A stretch of 11,471 nt of DNA from assembly GCA_038064135.1 (NCBI GenBank), contig JBBTTS010000012.1, forward strand, positions 1 through 11,471, read 5' to 3'. Below, piece by piece: positions 1-6,616 of the stretch. The stretch is from JBBTTS01 sp038064135. Lineage in GTDB: Bacteria > Patescibacteriota > Saccharimonadia > Saccharimonadales > OMJO01. Every line of letters begins with the position of its first letter. Positions within the stretch are counted from its first letter, which is position 1. The translations under genes were made by a program, and so were the position numbers. The notes under the pieces were generated by a model. That model did no database searches and was not told the DNA's origin. It saw nothing but the letters and a program-made list of their open reading frames with translations.

Positions 1-757
1 CTTTTAGGTCGACTTGCTCTAGAAGTTGTTTTAGGGCTAAACCACCCATGCCTACCTCTACTAGCTCAGATAGTTCCGCCGGTAATGCACGATATTCGGA
101 TTCAGAAATTAAATGTAAGTATTCTAATGTTTCGACTTGAGTTTTAAACTCTTCAAATTCTTGCGACAGCTCTTCGACTTCTTTGGTTTGCATTTCGGCT
201 AGAGCTTTAATGTTAGCCCCTTCTTCTTGAGCATCTTTTTCGTATCGTATTTTTATTGCCTCATTAGCAGCTGCAAACTCAGCTTCTTTATCTACTAATA
301 GTTGATTGCGTTTTTCGGTGTTAACACTTTTAATTATGTAACTAGCAAAATAGGCTACACGCTCAAGATTTTTAACAGTTAAACCCAGTAATAGCCCGAC
401 CGCACTTGGAGTCCCACGTAAGAACCAAATATGAGCAACAGGTGTGGCTAAACTAATGTGACCCATTCTCTCACGACGAACTATACTTTTAGTTACAATT
501 TCGCCATTTTTGTCAACAGCAGCTTCACGAGATCGAACACCTTTATATTTAGCGTCATGAGGATTAATATCTTTTACAGGACCAAAAATCCTTTCGCAAA
601 ACAAACCATCACGTTCGGGTTTTTGAGTTCGATAGTTAATAGTTTCTGGTTTGGTTACTTCGCCATGACTCCAATCTAAGATGTCTTCGGGGCTAGCAAC
701 AGCTAAGCGAACGGCATCAAAATCTGCAATGTTAGTTCCGTATGAATATCGCTTCAT
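1..757 (-). CDS. rpoC: DNA-directed RNA polymerase subunit beta-prime, N-terminal part (runs off the window)
   Basis: This is the catalytic beta-prime subunit of RNA polymerase. Only the first 252 codons are present; the gene continues past base 1. The N-terminus carries the conserved run DGLFCERIFGPVKD (residues 50-63), then RRERMGHI (94-101) and AHIWFLRGTPSAVGLLL (109-125), which are family hallmarks. The zinc ribbon normally lying between the first two blocks is altered: residues 64-93 contain no cysteine, whereas most bacteria have four there. Residues about 148-212 are highly charged, rich in E, K, A and Q, and probably form a coiled coil. A longer insertion at this place is known from actinobacterial RpoC. 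The block GMGGLALKQLLEQVDL (236-251) corresponds to the usual MGAEAI..LL segment. ATG at 757 is preceded by a strong ribosome site, and the start overlaps the rpoB stop by one base (TAATG), so the two are translationally coupled. Confidence 0.97.
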   Translation of the reverse strand, partial: MKRYSYGTNIADFDAVRLAVASPEDILDWSHGEVTKPETINYRTQKPERDGLFCERIFGPVKDINPHDAKYKGVRSREAAVDKNGEIVTKSIVRRERMGHISLATPVAHIWFLRGTPSAVGLLLGLTVKNLERVAYFASYIIKSVNTEKRNQLLVDKEAEFAAANEAIKIRYEKDAQEEGANIKALAEMQTKEVEELSQEFEEFKTQVETLEYLHLISESEYRALPAELSELVEVGMGGLALKQLLEQVDLK

Positions 758-3700
758 TATTTTTCCTCCTCAATTTGATCATCGTTTGTAACCAGTGCGG
801 CGTCGTCGTCATCATCGTCGTCATTTGCTACTGTGGTCGAAGGTATATCATCTTCCAGCTCCATCACCATGAATTCATCCATGGCAGCATCTTCAGTTAC
901 GTCAACATCCGAAACTAGTGGCTGTGGAACTTCTACATCAGACAAATGTGATGCTTCGTCTTTAATGTTTTCTGCCAAAATTGCTTCGGCATCGATAACT
1001 GCGTCGGAAGTGATCAGGTCAACTTTAAGACCTAATCCTTGAAGTTCTTTAACTAACACATTGAAACTTTCCGGAACTTTAGGTCCGACAATTTCAGTAC
1101 CTTTAATGATCGATTCATATGCCTTACTTCGTCCATAAACATCATCAGATTTTATGGTTAACATTTCTTGCAAAGTGTTGCTGGCGCCATATGCTTCTAG
1201 CGCCCAAACTTCCATTTCGCCAAATCTTTGACCACCGTTATGAGCTTTTCCGCCAAGAGGTTGCTCAGTGACCATAGTGTAAGGGCCTGTTGAGCGGGCG
1301 TGAATTTTATCGGCAATCATGTGGTTGAGCTTGATCATGTACATGCTACCTACAGTGGTTCGTTCAGCAAATGGTTCGCCTGTATGGCCATCGAATAGCT
1401 GCTGTTTACCATCATCTGGTAATTTTGCTTTGGTCAGAAGTTCACGAATCTTGTCGCTTGATACCCCATCAAATGCTGGGCTGGCTACTTTCATTCCAAG
1501 TGCCCTTGCCGCCATGCCAAGGTGTGTTTCAAACAACTGGCCAACATTCATACGGCTTGGTACGCCAAGTGGATTCAAAATGATGTCTACAGGAGTTCCG
1601 TCTTCAGTAAATGGCATGTCCTCGATAGGCAAAACCCGGGCAATAACACCCTTATTTCCATGACGTCCACCCAACTTGTCACCGACTGCAATTTTTCGCA
1701 TTTGGGCTACAAAGACCTGAATTTGCATAATCACACCGGCCTTTAGTTCGTGTCCGTTTGCTCGGCTAAAAATTTTAACGCCAACAACCTTGCCATGTTT
1801 TCCATTGCTCATTCGCTGAGATGTGTCGCGGACTTCCTTGGCTTTTTCGCCAAAAATGGCACGCAGTAGTCGTTCTTCACTAGAAAGTTCCTGTTCACCT
1901 TTTGGTGTAATTTTACCTACCAAAATGTCGCCAGGGTGGACTTCGGCACCTATTCGAACTATTCCTTCATCGTCAAGGTGACGCAAAGCATCTTCCGAAA
2001 CGTTTGGAATATCGCGAGTTACAATTTCTGGGCCAAGTTTGGTTTCACGTACTTCAACCATGTAGTCGACAATGTGTACGCTAGTTAATGAGTCATTTTC
2101 GACTAATTTTCGAGATACAATAATTGCATCTTCGAAGTTATAGCCGTTCCATGGCATAAATGCCACAATCAAATCACGGCCCAAAGCTAGCTCGCCGCCC
2201 TCGATCGACATTCCTTCCAAGATTGGGTCACCGGCCTTTAATTTGTCTCCGGTACTAACAACCACTTTTTGATTGATGCTAGTGCCTTCGTTACTGCGAA
2301 CATAGTGCATTGGTCGATAGGTAACTTTGCGCTTAGCATAAGCTACTACTACTTCGTCCGCCGCAGATTTAATTACTTCTCCATTTTCTTCGGCCATAAT
2401 TAACTGCCCGCTGTTGGCAGCTACAATAGATTCTAAGCCAGTGCCTACAATTGGTGCTTCAGGGTGAATCAACGGCACTGCTTGACGTTGTTGGTTGCTA
2501 CCCATGAGTGACCTATAAACATAGTTTTTCTCGATAAACGGTATTAGACCAGCACTAGAGCCAATAATTTGCTTTCGGCTGGCATCCATATGAGTTACGT
2601 CGTTGCTATCTACCTCACCAGACTTTAAGTAACTTCGTGCCGAAACACGATCGTGTTCAAAATAGCCTTGGGCGTCATACGCTTCGCCAGCACTAGCAAT
2701 TACAGCGCTTTCTTCTGCCGACGCATCTAAAAACATCACCTCGTTTGTAACGCGAGCCCTTACAGGCCATGTTGTCTTGCCTTTAACTACTGCAAGTTTT
2801 TTTGCTTGTTCTACTGTAATTTTACTACCGGCTTTAACGATAACTTTGCCTTTTTCATCTTCGAGGTTGTGTGCAGCAATGTGGCCGGCGGCAGTTTTGG
2901 CAGTAACAGAATTTATTACTTTTCGGTATGGAGTTTCGATAAATCCATATTCGTTTACTCGAGCATAACTAGCCATATTAAGTACCAGCCCAATATTGGC
3001 ACCTTCTGGTGTTTCTACAGTACAGATTCGACCATAGTGAGTTGCATGGGCATCACGAACTTCAAAGCCTGCACGTTCACGGCTAAGTCCGCCAGGGCCC
3101 ATAGAGCTAAGTCGACGCTTGTGGGCCAACTCACTTAACGGATTGATTTGATCCATGAATTGACTGAGCTGAGATGATGCAAAAAATTCACGCACCGCGG
3201 CCACAACTGGGCGAGCGTTAATCAGCTGCGAAGGTGAGACATTTTCGATTTCGCTCATACTCATACGGTCTTTAGTGTTGCGTTCCATACGAAGCAGCCC
3301 AATTCGGAATTGACGTTGTACAAGCTCACCGACTAATTTAACGCGTCGGTTGGCCAAGCTGTCGATATCATCGGCCGGTTCTTGGCTATTGTTTAAACGA
3401 ATTATTTCGGCAATTATTGCTGTTAGATCAGCCAGTCTCATCACACGGTTTTCGACTGTGTTTGTGATATCCAAATTAAGTCGTTTGTTAATTTTGTAAC
3501 GACCAACACGGCTAAAATCAAAACGCTTAAAGTTATAAAACATATTTTCCAGCAAACTTCTCGCGTTATCGACTGTTGCCAAATCACCTGGGCGAAGTCT
3601 TCGATAAACTTCAATCAGAGCTTCGTTATTGCCTTTGGTTGGGTCTTTGGCAATAGTAGCATCAATGTGATTGAGCTTGCCTTGGTCGACGTGTTTGAAT

Positions 3701-4326
3701 TCGTCTTTTATTTGAGCTTCACTCATTCCAAGTGCTTTTAGAAGCGTGGTAACAGCAATTTTGCGCTTGCGATCAATTTTTACAAATAGCGCACCGTTTA
3801 CGGCAGTTTCAAATTCTAACCATGCACCACGCCCTGGAATAACTTTTGCGCCATATAAGTTGTATGTCCCATGATTGTCTGCCGTGAAAAAAACGCCAGC
3901 TGATCTTATAAGCTGGCTAACAACAACACGTTCGGCGCCGTTAATCACAAATGTACCACGCTGGGTCATCCAGGGGTAGTCACCAAGATAAATTTCTTGC
4001 TCTTTAACTTCTCCTGTTACTTTATTGGTCAGTTCGACCGTAGCTTTTAATGGCGCTTCAAAACTGACGTTATTTTCGCGCGCTTCGCTCTCGGTCATTT
4101 TAGGGTCTTCAAAATGATAACCCTTAAAACTTAATGATAATTTTGTGCCAGTATAATCCTCGATTGGACTTATCTCGGCTAACAGTTCGCCTAAACCTTC
4201 TTCTACGAACCATTGAAAGGAATAATTTTGATGATCTACCAAGTTCGGCAGATTTATCACATCATCCGTGTTAGTAAAAAATGTACGCTGCGTGTTTCCG
4301 CTTGTAGCGGCTGCAGATTTTGCCAT
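757..4326 (-). CDS. rpoB: DNA-directed RNA polymerase subunit beta
   Basis: This is the beta subunit of RNA polymerase, 1189 residues, a length close to the roughly 1190 of Gram-positive bacteria and shorter than the 1342 of E. coli. The rifampicin-pocket region is at about residues 380-407 (SSQLSQFMDQINPLSEL, then HKRRLSSMGPGGLSRERAGF), followed by ETPEGANIGL. The residues matching E. coli Asp516, His526 and Ser531 are the usual ones; the position of Asn518 is Ile. The active-site region GDKLGGRHGNKGVIARVLP is near residue 882 onward, and PSRMNVGQLFETHLG follows. The C-terminus ends in an acidic tail with seven consecutive Asp and a final IEEEK. The gene is directly followed by rpoC. It is not preceded by ribosomal protein genes rplJ and rplL, the common arrangement, but by an unknown gene. 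The leader between that gene and the ATG is about 175 bases. The start context is weak (GGGAG about 12 bases upstream). Confidence 0.98.
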   Translation of the reverse strand: MAKSAAATSGNTQRTFFTNTDDVINLPNLVDHQNYSFQWFVEEGLGELLAEISPIEDYTGTKLSLSFKGYHFEDPKMTESEARENNVSFEAPLKATVELTNKVTGEVKEQEIYLGDYPWMTQRGTFVINGAERVVVSQLIRSAGVFFTADNHGTYNLYGAKVIPGRGAWLEFETAVNGALFVKIDRKRKIAVTTLLKALGMSEAQIKDEFKHVDQGKLNHIDATIAKDPTKGNNEALIEVYRRLRPGDLATVDNARSLLENMFYNFKRFDFSRVGRYKINKRLNLDITNTVENRVMRLADLTAIIAEIIRLNNSQEPADDIDSLANRRVKLVGELVQRQFRIGLLRMERNTKDRMSMSEIENVSPSQLINARPVVAAVREFFASSQLSQFMDQINPLSELAHKRRLSSMGPGGLSRERAGFEVRDAHATHYGRICTVETPEGANIGLVLNMASYARVNEYGFIETPYRKVINSVTAKTAAGHIAAHNLEDEKGKVIVKAGSKITVEQAKKLAVVKGKTTWPVRARVTNEVMFLDASAEESAVIASAGEAYDAQGYFEHDRVSARSYLKSGEVDSNDVTHMDASRKQIIGSSAGLIPFIEKNYVYRSLMGSNQQRQAVPLIHPEAPIVGTGLESIVAANSGQLIMAEENGEVIKSAADEVVVAYAKRKVTYRPMHYVRSNEGTSINQKVVVSTGDKLKAGDPILEGMSIEGGELALGRDLIVAFMPWNGYNFEDAIIVSRKLVENDSLTSVHIVDYMVEVRETKLGPEIVTRDIPNVSEDALRHLDDEGIVRIGAEVHPGDILVGKITPKGEQELSSEERLLRAIFGEKAKEVRDTSQRMSNGKHGKVVGVKIFSRANGHELKAGVIMQIQVFVAQMRKIAVGDKLGGRHGNKGVIARVLPIEDMPFTEDGTPVDIILNPLGVPSRMNVGQLFETHLGMAARALGMKVASPAFDGVSSDKIRELLTKAKLPDDGKQQLFDGHTGEPFAERTTVGSMYMIKLNHMIADKIHARSTGPYTMVTEQPLGGKAHNGGQRFGEMEVWALEAYGASNTLQEMLTIKSDDVYGRSKAYESIIKGTEIVGPKVPESFNVLVKELQGLGLKVDLITSDAVIDAEAILAENIKDEASHLSDVEVPQPLVSDVDVTEDAAMDEFMVMELEDDIPSTTVANDDDDDDDAALVTNDDQIEEEK
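765..770 (-). promoter_or_regulatory. Shine-Dalgarno site of rpoC
   Basis: AGGAGG on the minus strand lies 7 bases upstream of the rpoC ATG, inside the last codons of rpoB (the Glu-Glu-Glu codons). It is one of only two strong ribosome sites in the window and fixes the rpoC start at 757. Confidence 0.85.
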
Positions 4327-4420
4327 ACGCCTAATTAGCTCCCGATTGTTAATTGCTGTAATTTTGACTTTGATGTTCGTGCACGAAGCTCACTATCCAG
4401 GGATTTTTGTTGCCGTTTTT

Positions 4421-4444
4421 AAGGGTGATAACAGCACAGCCCTT
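4421..4444 (-). other. possible hairpin in the rpoBC leader
   Basis: Within the 175-base leader of rpoB, AAGG and CCTT arms enclose a GTG/CAC inner stem with a 7-base loop and a 3-base bulge on one side. It is not followed by a U run, so it is not a classical terminator. It could be a leader structure or chance. Confidence 0.25.
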
Positions 4445-4460
4445 CGTATACTACTTCTTG

Positions 4461-4496
4461 AATATACAGTGTGATCAAACTTAAATAAAAAGTCAA
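4461..4496 (-). promoter_or_regulatory. candidate promoter of rpoBC
   Basis: A TTGACT -35-like hexamer lies at 4491-4496, only 6 bases after the stop of the upstream gene. Seventeen bases further is CACACT (4468-4473), a weak -10. A better hexamer, TATATT (4461-4466), is 24 bases from TTGACT, which is too far for a standard pair. The region is AT-rich and is the most promoter-like stretch in front of rpoB, but the exact -10 is undecided. Confidence 0.4.
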
Positions 4497-4501
4497 GTTT
4501 T

Positions 4502-5233
4502 TTAAGAGCTAATAAAACGTGGTTTCACGTTCGAGAGCCATGGACGCCTTGCAAGTAGAGATGCTTTAGCTTCGCCTGCAGACACTACATAGTTGGCCAC
4601 ATCCAGCTCCCAACCAAAAACTTCTTTTTGTTCGACCGATGCTCTGATCATGCCGGCAGCTTCTCGGGCAAAACGGGTAGCAGCATAATTTCGGACTGGA
4701 ATTTGGATACTAAGCTGACTTTCTACGGGAATAATCTGTAGCAGCGTATTTAGTAGCGAACTTGCGACACCTTGCCTTAGTACCCTGAGGTGATTCGTCT
4801 CGTGCCTGGGCTTGTAATATTTAATCTCGGCGACTGGTCGAACGAAAATAGACAAGTCAAAAGAATCTTCATAATTTGGAATTGGGCGGCTTATTAAGTG
4901 CCCCAGGGGAGTTTCGCCAATTGATCCACGTGGATTATCTATGGGATGATCTACTTTAGCTAGCAGTGTAATTTCATCGTTTGTAGCTAACTTAATTCGA
5001 TTTTCTTCGTTGTCGACGTTAACAGGAGCAAATTCTGTAATCTGACAGGCGATATCGCTAGGCGGAACTACACCATCCAAGGCATAAATTAACGCTTGGC
5101 GGGCACTCGATAAACTTACAATGGCATGATATCTGTTATTTTGGCCATTAAATACTCTCTCTACTTCGAAAGCGAAAGATGGGTCGACGTCAAGTTCATG
5201 CGTTGGGTAAACAATGCTATCTATATTACTCAT
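4502..5233 (-). CDS. hypothetical protein, 243 residues
   Basis: I do not recognise this protein. It is 243 residues, with no signal peptide or membrane segment visible, and looks soluble and cytoplasmic. The composition is mixed alpha/beta. The C-terminal half has an Arg/Ala-rich stretch (around RNYAATRFAREAAGMIRASVE) and ends in RRPWLSNVKPRF. There is no evident catalytic motif or cysteine cluster (a single Cys near residue 63). It sits between clpP (46 bases upstream) and rpoB (about 175 bases downstream). It has its own promoter-like boxes immediately before the ATG and no Shine-Dalgarno site, which suggests a short-leader mRNA. Open frame length, codon use like its neighbours and the tight fit between two core genes make it a real gene. 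Its function is unknown. Confidence 0.85.
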   Translation of the reverse strand: MSNIDSIVYPTHELDVDPSFAFEVERVFNGQNNRYHAIVSLSSARQALIYALDGVVPPSDIACQITEFAPVNVDNEENRIKLATNDEITLLAKVDHPIDNPRGSIGETPLGHLISRPIPNYEDSFDLSIFVRPVAEIKYYKPRHETNHLRVLRQGVASSLLNTLLQIIPVESQLSIQIPVRNYAATRFAREAAGMIRASVEQKEVFGWELDVANYVVSAGEAKASLLARRPWLSNVKPRFISS

Positions 5234-5244
5234 CTTGATTGTGC

Positions 5245-5276
5245 ATTATAATACAATCTAGTTGAAATTAAAGCAA
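5245..5276 (-). promoter_or_regulatory. promoter of the 243-residue gene, very short leader
   Basis: TTGCTT (5271-5276) is followed after 17 bases by TATTAT (5248-5253), which overlaps a perfect TATAAT (5245-5250). The TATAAT ends 11 bases before the ATG at 5233, so transcription would begin about 4-8 bases before the start codon. The -35 box starts only 4 bases after the clpP stop. Confidence 0.6.
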
Positions 5277-5279
5277 GAT

Positions 5280-5867
5280 TTATTTTTTGTTTGTGATAAC
5301 GTCATCAACGATACCGTATTTTTTAGCATCTAGAGCCGTCATCCAATAGTCACGTTCCATATCTTGGTGAATTCTTTTGGCTGACTGACCGGTATTTTTA
5401 GCCATAATTTCTTCTAGTAATTTTTTTAGTCGCAGACTTTCCTGTAAATCAATTTCTTGGTCGGTAACTTTGCCTCTACTGCCGCTAGATGGCTGGTGAA
5501 TCATCACCGATGCGTGAGGCAGCAAATAACGTTTTCCTTTAGTTCCACTACTTAGTAAAAATGCTGCTGCACTAGCTTGGATACCAATTCCGACAGTTTG
5601 GATATCGGCTTTTACGTGTTGCATAGTGTCATAAATCGCCAAAGCATCGTACACCGATCCACCCGGGCTATTTATGTAAAGGTAAATATCTTTTTTGGGG
5701 TTTTCGTTGTCTAAAAATAAAAGTTGGGCAACCACCAAATTTGCAGTATGTTCGTTTACGGCATCACCCAAAAAAATAATTCGATCTTTTAGAAGCCGTG
5801 AGTAAATATCATAGGCTCGCTCCATACGGCCTTCTTGCTCTATAACGGTCGGAACTAGTACTGACAT
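5280..5867 (-). CDS. clpP: ATP-dependent Clp protease proteolytic subunit
   Basis: This is the serine peptidase subunit that forms the double-ring ClpP chamber and degrades proteins delivered by a Clp ATPase. It is 195 residues from the ATG at 5867, typical for the family. The catalytic triad is visible: Ser99 in IQASAAAF, His124 in MIHQP and Asp173 in MERDYW. The spacing (25 and 49 residues) is identical to E. coli ClpP (97, 122, 171). The oxyanion-side motif INSPGGSV precedes the serine, and the segment from residue 28 (KDRIIFLGDAVNEHTAN) is also typical. A longer reading from a TTG at 5876 is possible, but the AAGGAG site is 10 bases before the ATG and overlaps the approach to the TTG, so ATG is preferred. 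No clpX or other Clp ATPase is in the window. A perfect CIRCE operator and strong promoter lie directly upstream, pointing to HrcA-controlled heat-shock expression. Confidence 0.97.
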   Translation of the reverse strand: MSVLVPTVIEQEGRMERAYDIYSRLLKDRIIFLGDAVNEHTANLVVAQLLFLDNENPKKDIYLYINSPGGSVYDALAIYDTMQHVKADIQTVGIGIQASAAAFLLSSGTKGKRYLLPHASVMIHQPSSGSRGKVTDQEIDLQESLRLKKLLEEIMAKNTGQSAKRIHQDMERDYWMTALDAKKYGIVDDVITNKK

Positions 5868-5877
5868 TATTATCAAT

Positions 5878-5883
5878 CTCCTT
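5878..5883 (-). promoter_or_regulatory. Shine-Dalgarno site of clpP
   Basis: AAGGAG on the minus strand lies 10 bases before the ATG at 5867. It would touch a TTG start at 5876 directly, so it decides in favour of the ATG. Confidence 0.8.
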
Positions 5884-5893
5884 TTACCCTAAC

Positions 5894-5922
5894 ATAATAC
5901 CTATTTAGCACTCGCTGGTCAA
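5894..5922 (-). promoter_or_regulatory. clpP promoter, -35 inside the CIRCE loop
   Basis: TTGACC (5917-5922) and TATTAT (5894-5899) are separated by exactly 17 bases, a good sigma-70/SigA-type promoter on the minus strand. Transcription should start near 5887, giving a leader of about 20 bases that contains the AAGGAG ribosome site. The -35 hexamer occupies the loop of the CIRCE palindrome, so a bound repressor would block polymerase. Confidence 0.85.
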
Positions 5923-5931
5923 GAGTGCTAA
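5905..5931. promoter_or_regulatory. CIRCE operator (HrcA binding site)
   Basis: A perfect 9-9-9 inverted repeat reads TTAGCACTC-N9-GAGTGCTAA, identical to the consensus CIRCE element bound by the heat-shock repressor HrcA, usually found before groESL and dnaK operons. Here it overlaps the -35 box of clpP and ends 38 bases before its start codon. Known biology: HrcA represses at normal temperature and is released when GroEL is titrated by unfolded proteins. Inference: clpP is a member of the HrcA regulon in this organism. hrcA itself is not in the window. Confidence 0.95.
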
Positions 5932-5984
5932 TTTAGTAAATTGAATGTTTTTTGTTTAGTAAGTGTTGTGCTTATTTATACCGT

Positions 5985-6197
5985 TTAATGTGGGCTACAT
6001 AAAGATTCCAGAAGTTTTCCGGTAAGCCCTATAGCAACCGAGCCCAAACCTAAGACTATGAGTCCTGAGCCAGGGCTAAGCTCTAAAGTACTTAGTGCAG
6101 CACCCCCAGCAATAAGCGATGTTTCGGCGTATAGTATTGTAATTCCGGTTCGGTAATTCAAAGGTTCGTGGTCGATTGATTGATTATTATTTGTCAT
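5985..6197 (-). CDS. small hypothetical membrane protein, 70 residues
   Basis: I do not recognise this protein. It is 70 residues with a hydrophilic N-terminus (residues 1-16) and two hydrophobic segments, about 18-37 and 43-62, separated by a short SPGSG turn. This suggests a hairpin of two membrane helices. It ends in CSPH. The ATG at 6197 is 2 bases after the stop of the 137-residue gene, so the pair is almost certainly co-transcribed as the tail of the tig unit. The ribosome site is weak (AGAAGA about 9 bases upstream). It is followed by about 117 bases holding the clpP promoter and CIRCE, with no convincing terminator between. Confidence 0.65.
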   Translation of the reverse strand: MTNNNQSIDHEPLNYRTGITILYAETSLIAGGAALSTLELSPGSGLIVLGLGSVAIGLTGKLLESLCSPH

Positions 6198-6199
6198 AA

Positions 6200-6613
6200 C
6201 TAAAATCTTCTGTAAGTCTGTCTAAATTCTCGGCATCTTCTTTCGCGTATTTTAGCAAATCCTGGAACCATGTCTACTGGCAGCGAACCCCCTTTATAGA
6301 CATAGTCATCTATTGTAGAGGCGACCCGAATTAGAAAGGCCGCAGATACATCAGGCGCTAATAAAGAAAATCTAAGTACATAAAGGCCAATCTCTTTCGC
6401 TTTGCCGTACAGCTCAATCGGTAGCCTTGTTAATTCTGCCTCGATGAGTGGAATTGTCAGTATCGAGGGGTCATCATACACAGGCTGAAGTGCGTCACGG
6501 ATTGTCTGATCATAAAAGCCTGTGTGTTTATAAATCAAATTATGACTTGCGCCAAGTACTTGAGCATCAGCAGCTGTTTCAAACAATACACCACCCTCAG
6601 GTAGAGGCCTCAT
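6200..6613 (-). CDS. hypothetical protein, 137 residues
   Basis: I do not recognise this protein. It is 137 residues, mostly soluble in character, with a moderately hydrophobic stretch around residues 75-97 (GLYVLRFSLLAPDVSAAFLI) that could be a buried or amphipathic helix. The C-terminus is strongly basic (KIRERRCREFRQTYRRF), which may contact nucleic acid or ribosome, but that is only a guess. The ATG at 6613 is 3 bases after the tig stop and the stop is 2 bases before the next gene, so it is translated as part of the tig unit. No clear Shine-Dalgarno site is seen. In many bacteria tig is followed directly by clpP; here this gene and its small neighbour intervene. Confidence 0.75.
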   Translation of the reverse strand: MRPLPEGGVLFETAADAQVLGASHNLIYKHTGFYDQTIRDALQPVYDDPSILTIPLIEAELTRLPIELYGKAKEIGLYVLRFSLLAPDVSAAFLIRVASTIDDYVYKGGSLPVDMVPGFAKIRERRCREFRQTYRRF

Positions 6614-6616
6614 AGT

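Noticed and set aside
1319..1663. Plus-strand open frames opposite rpoB
   Set aside because: They lie inside the most conserved part of rpoB and have no independent support.
4477..4500. AAACTT-N12-AAGTTT inverted repeat as a terminator after the 243-residue gene
   Set aside because: The stem is only 6 AT-rich pairs with a 12-base loop, and it overlaps the TTGACT promoter candidate. Too weak to call.
5868..5876. TTG start giving a 198-residue ClpP
   Set aside because: The AAGGAG site would be only one base from the TTG, but is at a normal 10 bases from the ATG at 5867.
5935..5984. Terminator between the 70-residue gene and the clpP promoter
   Set aside because: Only a 4-bp TAAG/CTTA stem and scattered A/T runs are present; no GC-rich hairpin with a T tract.
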